From an uncultured Polaribacter sp. (GTDB lineage: Bacteria; Bacteroidota; Bacteroidia; Flavobacteriales; Flavobacteriaceae), in assembly GCA_937936695.1 (NCBI GenBank), contig CALHCK010000009.1, positions 1 through 8,043 on the forward strand: 8,043 nucleotides of DNA, written 5' to 3'. The notes below the pieces were generated by a model. That model saw nothing but the letters and a program-made list of their open reading frames with translations, was not told where the DNA came from and did not search any database. Position numbers and translations under genes: made by a program. Positions 6,677-8,043 of the stretch are shown piece after piece (the stretch's first letter is position 1; each line of letters begins with the position of its first letter).

Positions 6677-8043
6677 AAATAAACTGAAAAGCAGGTTTTT
6701 TATTTCCATTAGCATCTATAAAACCAAATGCTTTTTGAGGTTTTACACGCCACGGAAGTTTACCAACAACTTCTTTAGGTACAGTTTTAAAATCATACAA
6801 AGTCCAAGACATAAAAGGTATTTTCTTTTTAGAAAGTACCTTTTGCATTTTTTGATGATAGCTAGCTTGCTTATTTTTAGAATTACCAAAAGGTTTCCAA
6901 AAACCACGATAAGAAGATAATCCAAACTCACCTAAAACAATGGGTTTATCTGTTATTTTAGAAGTCAAACCTTCGTACGATTTTTCAAAATTAGCAACAT
7001 CTTCATAATAATGAAAACTCACAAAATCTAACTGATCTTTTAAAATTGTAGCACTTTCTATATTAGACCATCCAACGGTTACGGCATGTTTTGTATCAAT
7101 AGATTTTACTAAAACAATTAAATGTTCTAACCAAGCAATAACATTATCTTTTCCTCTAGAAATAAAATCTAAGTTGGGTTCGTTTTTTAAATCCCAAGCC
7201 AAAATAGCATCATGATTCTTAAAGGTAGTAACAATAGTACTTGCATGTTTGTAATTTAAAGTCCAGTCTAACACATCGTAATTACCATAAAAATCAAACA
7301 GAGTAACAATTACTTTTAAGTTACTTGTTTGTGCAGCATCTAAAACTTGTTTTAACTTAAATAGCTTTTCTTTTTTTACGTTTGCTTTGCCAAAATCTTC
7401 GTACTGAATAAAAATTCTAAGGGTGTTTAAATTTGCTTTTTTTATGATTGATAAATCTTTTTTAATAATGTCAATATCAAAATTATCACCAAACATGTCC
7501 CAAGGTGTTGCTTGCGGATAATAGTTAATACCTTTAATGTTTAACGGTTTTTTTGTAGTAGACTTTGTTGTGTTGTTAAAAGCTGTAACAGATTCTTTAA
7601 CCATGTGTCTTATGCGCCAAAAACCATCTTCTAATAATAGCACAACTTTATAACTTGCATTTTCTGTTGTTTTTAAAACAATACTGTCTTTCTGTAAAAC
7701 TTTTTTATATTCAACTACATTGTTATCTTCTATCACCGCTAATTGTCCATCTTCACTAAAAAATAATACATCAGGGTTGTGTTTTAAAGTAGTACTTTCT
7801 ATAGATATTTTTTGTTGTTTATTAGTATTTATACAGTTAAAAATATTTTTTCTAGCACTTTCGGTATAATAATCATCAATACCATTTTTTAAATTTGTTT
7901 TATAGGCAATGTGTTTTACATACCAAGCATCTAAATAATCGTTTTCTATACTTTTTAGGGTCTGTAAATCCATTTCTCTGCCTTCGTTACCGTTAGCAGC
8001 CCAAGCAATTTTAGGTAGGTATTGGTCTATTTTTTTTACCTCT
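6669..8043 (-). CDS. Clan GH-A glycoside hydrolase (cellulase/GH5-like) with N-terminal NTF2-like region; N-terminus beyond window
   Basis: The frame ends at TAG 6669-6671. The first in-frame Met in the window is at 7971-7973, but the frame stays open a further 23 codons to the right edge and encodes similar sequence (IAWAANGNEGRE), so the real start lies outside. Numbering from that Met, residues 1-125 look like an NTF2/IMS-type alpha+beta domain (helices, then strands ending GFWRIRHMV). Residues 145-434 form a TIM barrel: GINYYPQATPWD (148-159), LNTLRIFIQYEDFG (182-195), KVIVTLFDFYG (220-230), general acid/base Glu265 in WDLKNEP, HYYED (321-325), nucleophile Glu349 in LGEFG, and SWTLYDF (389-395). 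Both catalytic glutamates are present, so a retaining beta-glycosidase is expected. No signal peptide is visible because the 5' end is missing. Converging on the glycosyltransferase, it may trim or release the exported glycan. The substrate cannot be named. Confidence 0.85.
   Translation of the reverse strand, partial: EVKKIDQYLPKIAWAANGNEGREMDLQTLKSIENDYLDAWYVKHIAYKTNLKNGIDDYYTESARKNIFNCINTNKQQKISIESTTLKHNPDVLFFSEDGQLAVIEDNNVVEYKKVLQKDSIVLKTTENASYKVVLLLEDGFWRIRHMVKESVTAFNNTTKSTTKKPLNIKGINYYPQATPWDMFGDNFDIDIIKKDLSIIKKANLNTLRIFIQYEDFGKANVKKEKLFKLKQVLDAAQTSNLKVIVTLFDFYGNYDVLDWTLNYKHASTIVTTFKNHDAILAWDLKNEPNLDFISRGKDNVIAWLEHLIVLVKSIDTKHAVTVGWSNIESATILKDQLDFVSFHYYEDVANFEKSYEGLTSKITDKPIVLGEFGLSSYRGFWKPFGNSKNKQASYHQKMQKVLSKKKIPFMSWTLYDFKTVPKEVVGKLPWRVKPQKAFGFIDANGNKKPAFQFISK

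Noticed and set aside
6735..6931. Two open frames of about 61-62 codons, one on each strand, inside the hydrolase gene
   Set aside because: Both lie in alternative frames of the GH-A coding region that contains the catalytic nucleophile; their peptides are low-complexity basic/hydrophobic by-products.
1..8043. Search for insertion sequences, CRISPR arrays, tRNA or rRNA genes and long direct repeats
   Set aside because: None was recognised by eye; the repeated-looking stretches in 2500-3650 (minus strand) are degenerate TPR coding repeats.

Overview
The window is very AT-rich, uses A-rich leaders instead of clear Shine-Dalgarno sites, and encodes proteins rich in Lys, Asn and Ile. This composition and the protein families (TPR-barrel outer membrane protein, MOP-type flippase, GT4 transferase, GH-A hydrolase, relaxed-lipobox lipoprotein) suggest a member of the Bacteroidota, most likely a marine Flavobacteriaceae. 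This is inference; there is no rRNA or other marker gene to confirm it.

Left third (1-1616), all on the minus strand: a metal-dependent amidohydrolase predicted to be a lipoprotein, cut by the left window edge. Upstream of it, 35 bp away, is a GNAT acetyltransferase whose frame is broken by a single in-frame TGA exactly where a tryptophan is expected. The rest of the fold, including motif B, continues in frame behind the stop. A 172 bp spacer separates this pair from the next gene.

Centre and right (1617-8043): what looks like an exopolysaccharide locus built around a divergent promoter region (3675-3813). To the left runs a 685-residue outer membrane protein with an N-terminal TPR superhelix and a C-terminal beta-barrel carrying a YFSP motif (YaiO/BcsC/PelB-like architecture), starting at TTG. 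To the right run a small STAS-domain protein, a 12-helix Wzx/MOP flippase and a GT4-like cytoplasmic glycosyltransferase. Converging on the transferase, with an 8 bp stop-to-stop overlap, is a clan GH-A glycoside hydrolase whose open frame runs off the right edge.

Proposed joint role (inference): the transferase builds or primes a glycan, the flippase moves it across the inner membrane, the TPR-barrel protein exports it across the outer membrane, and the hydrolase trims or releases it. The STAS protein is a candidate regulator, in a position like SypA of the Vibrio fischeri syp locus, but with Glu in place of the phosphorylatable Ser. No mobile element, CRISPR array, tRNA or rRNA was seen.
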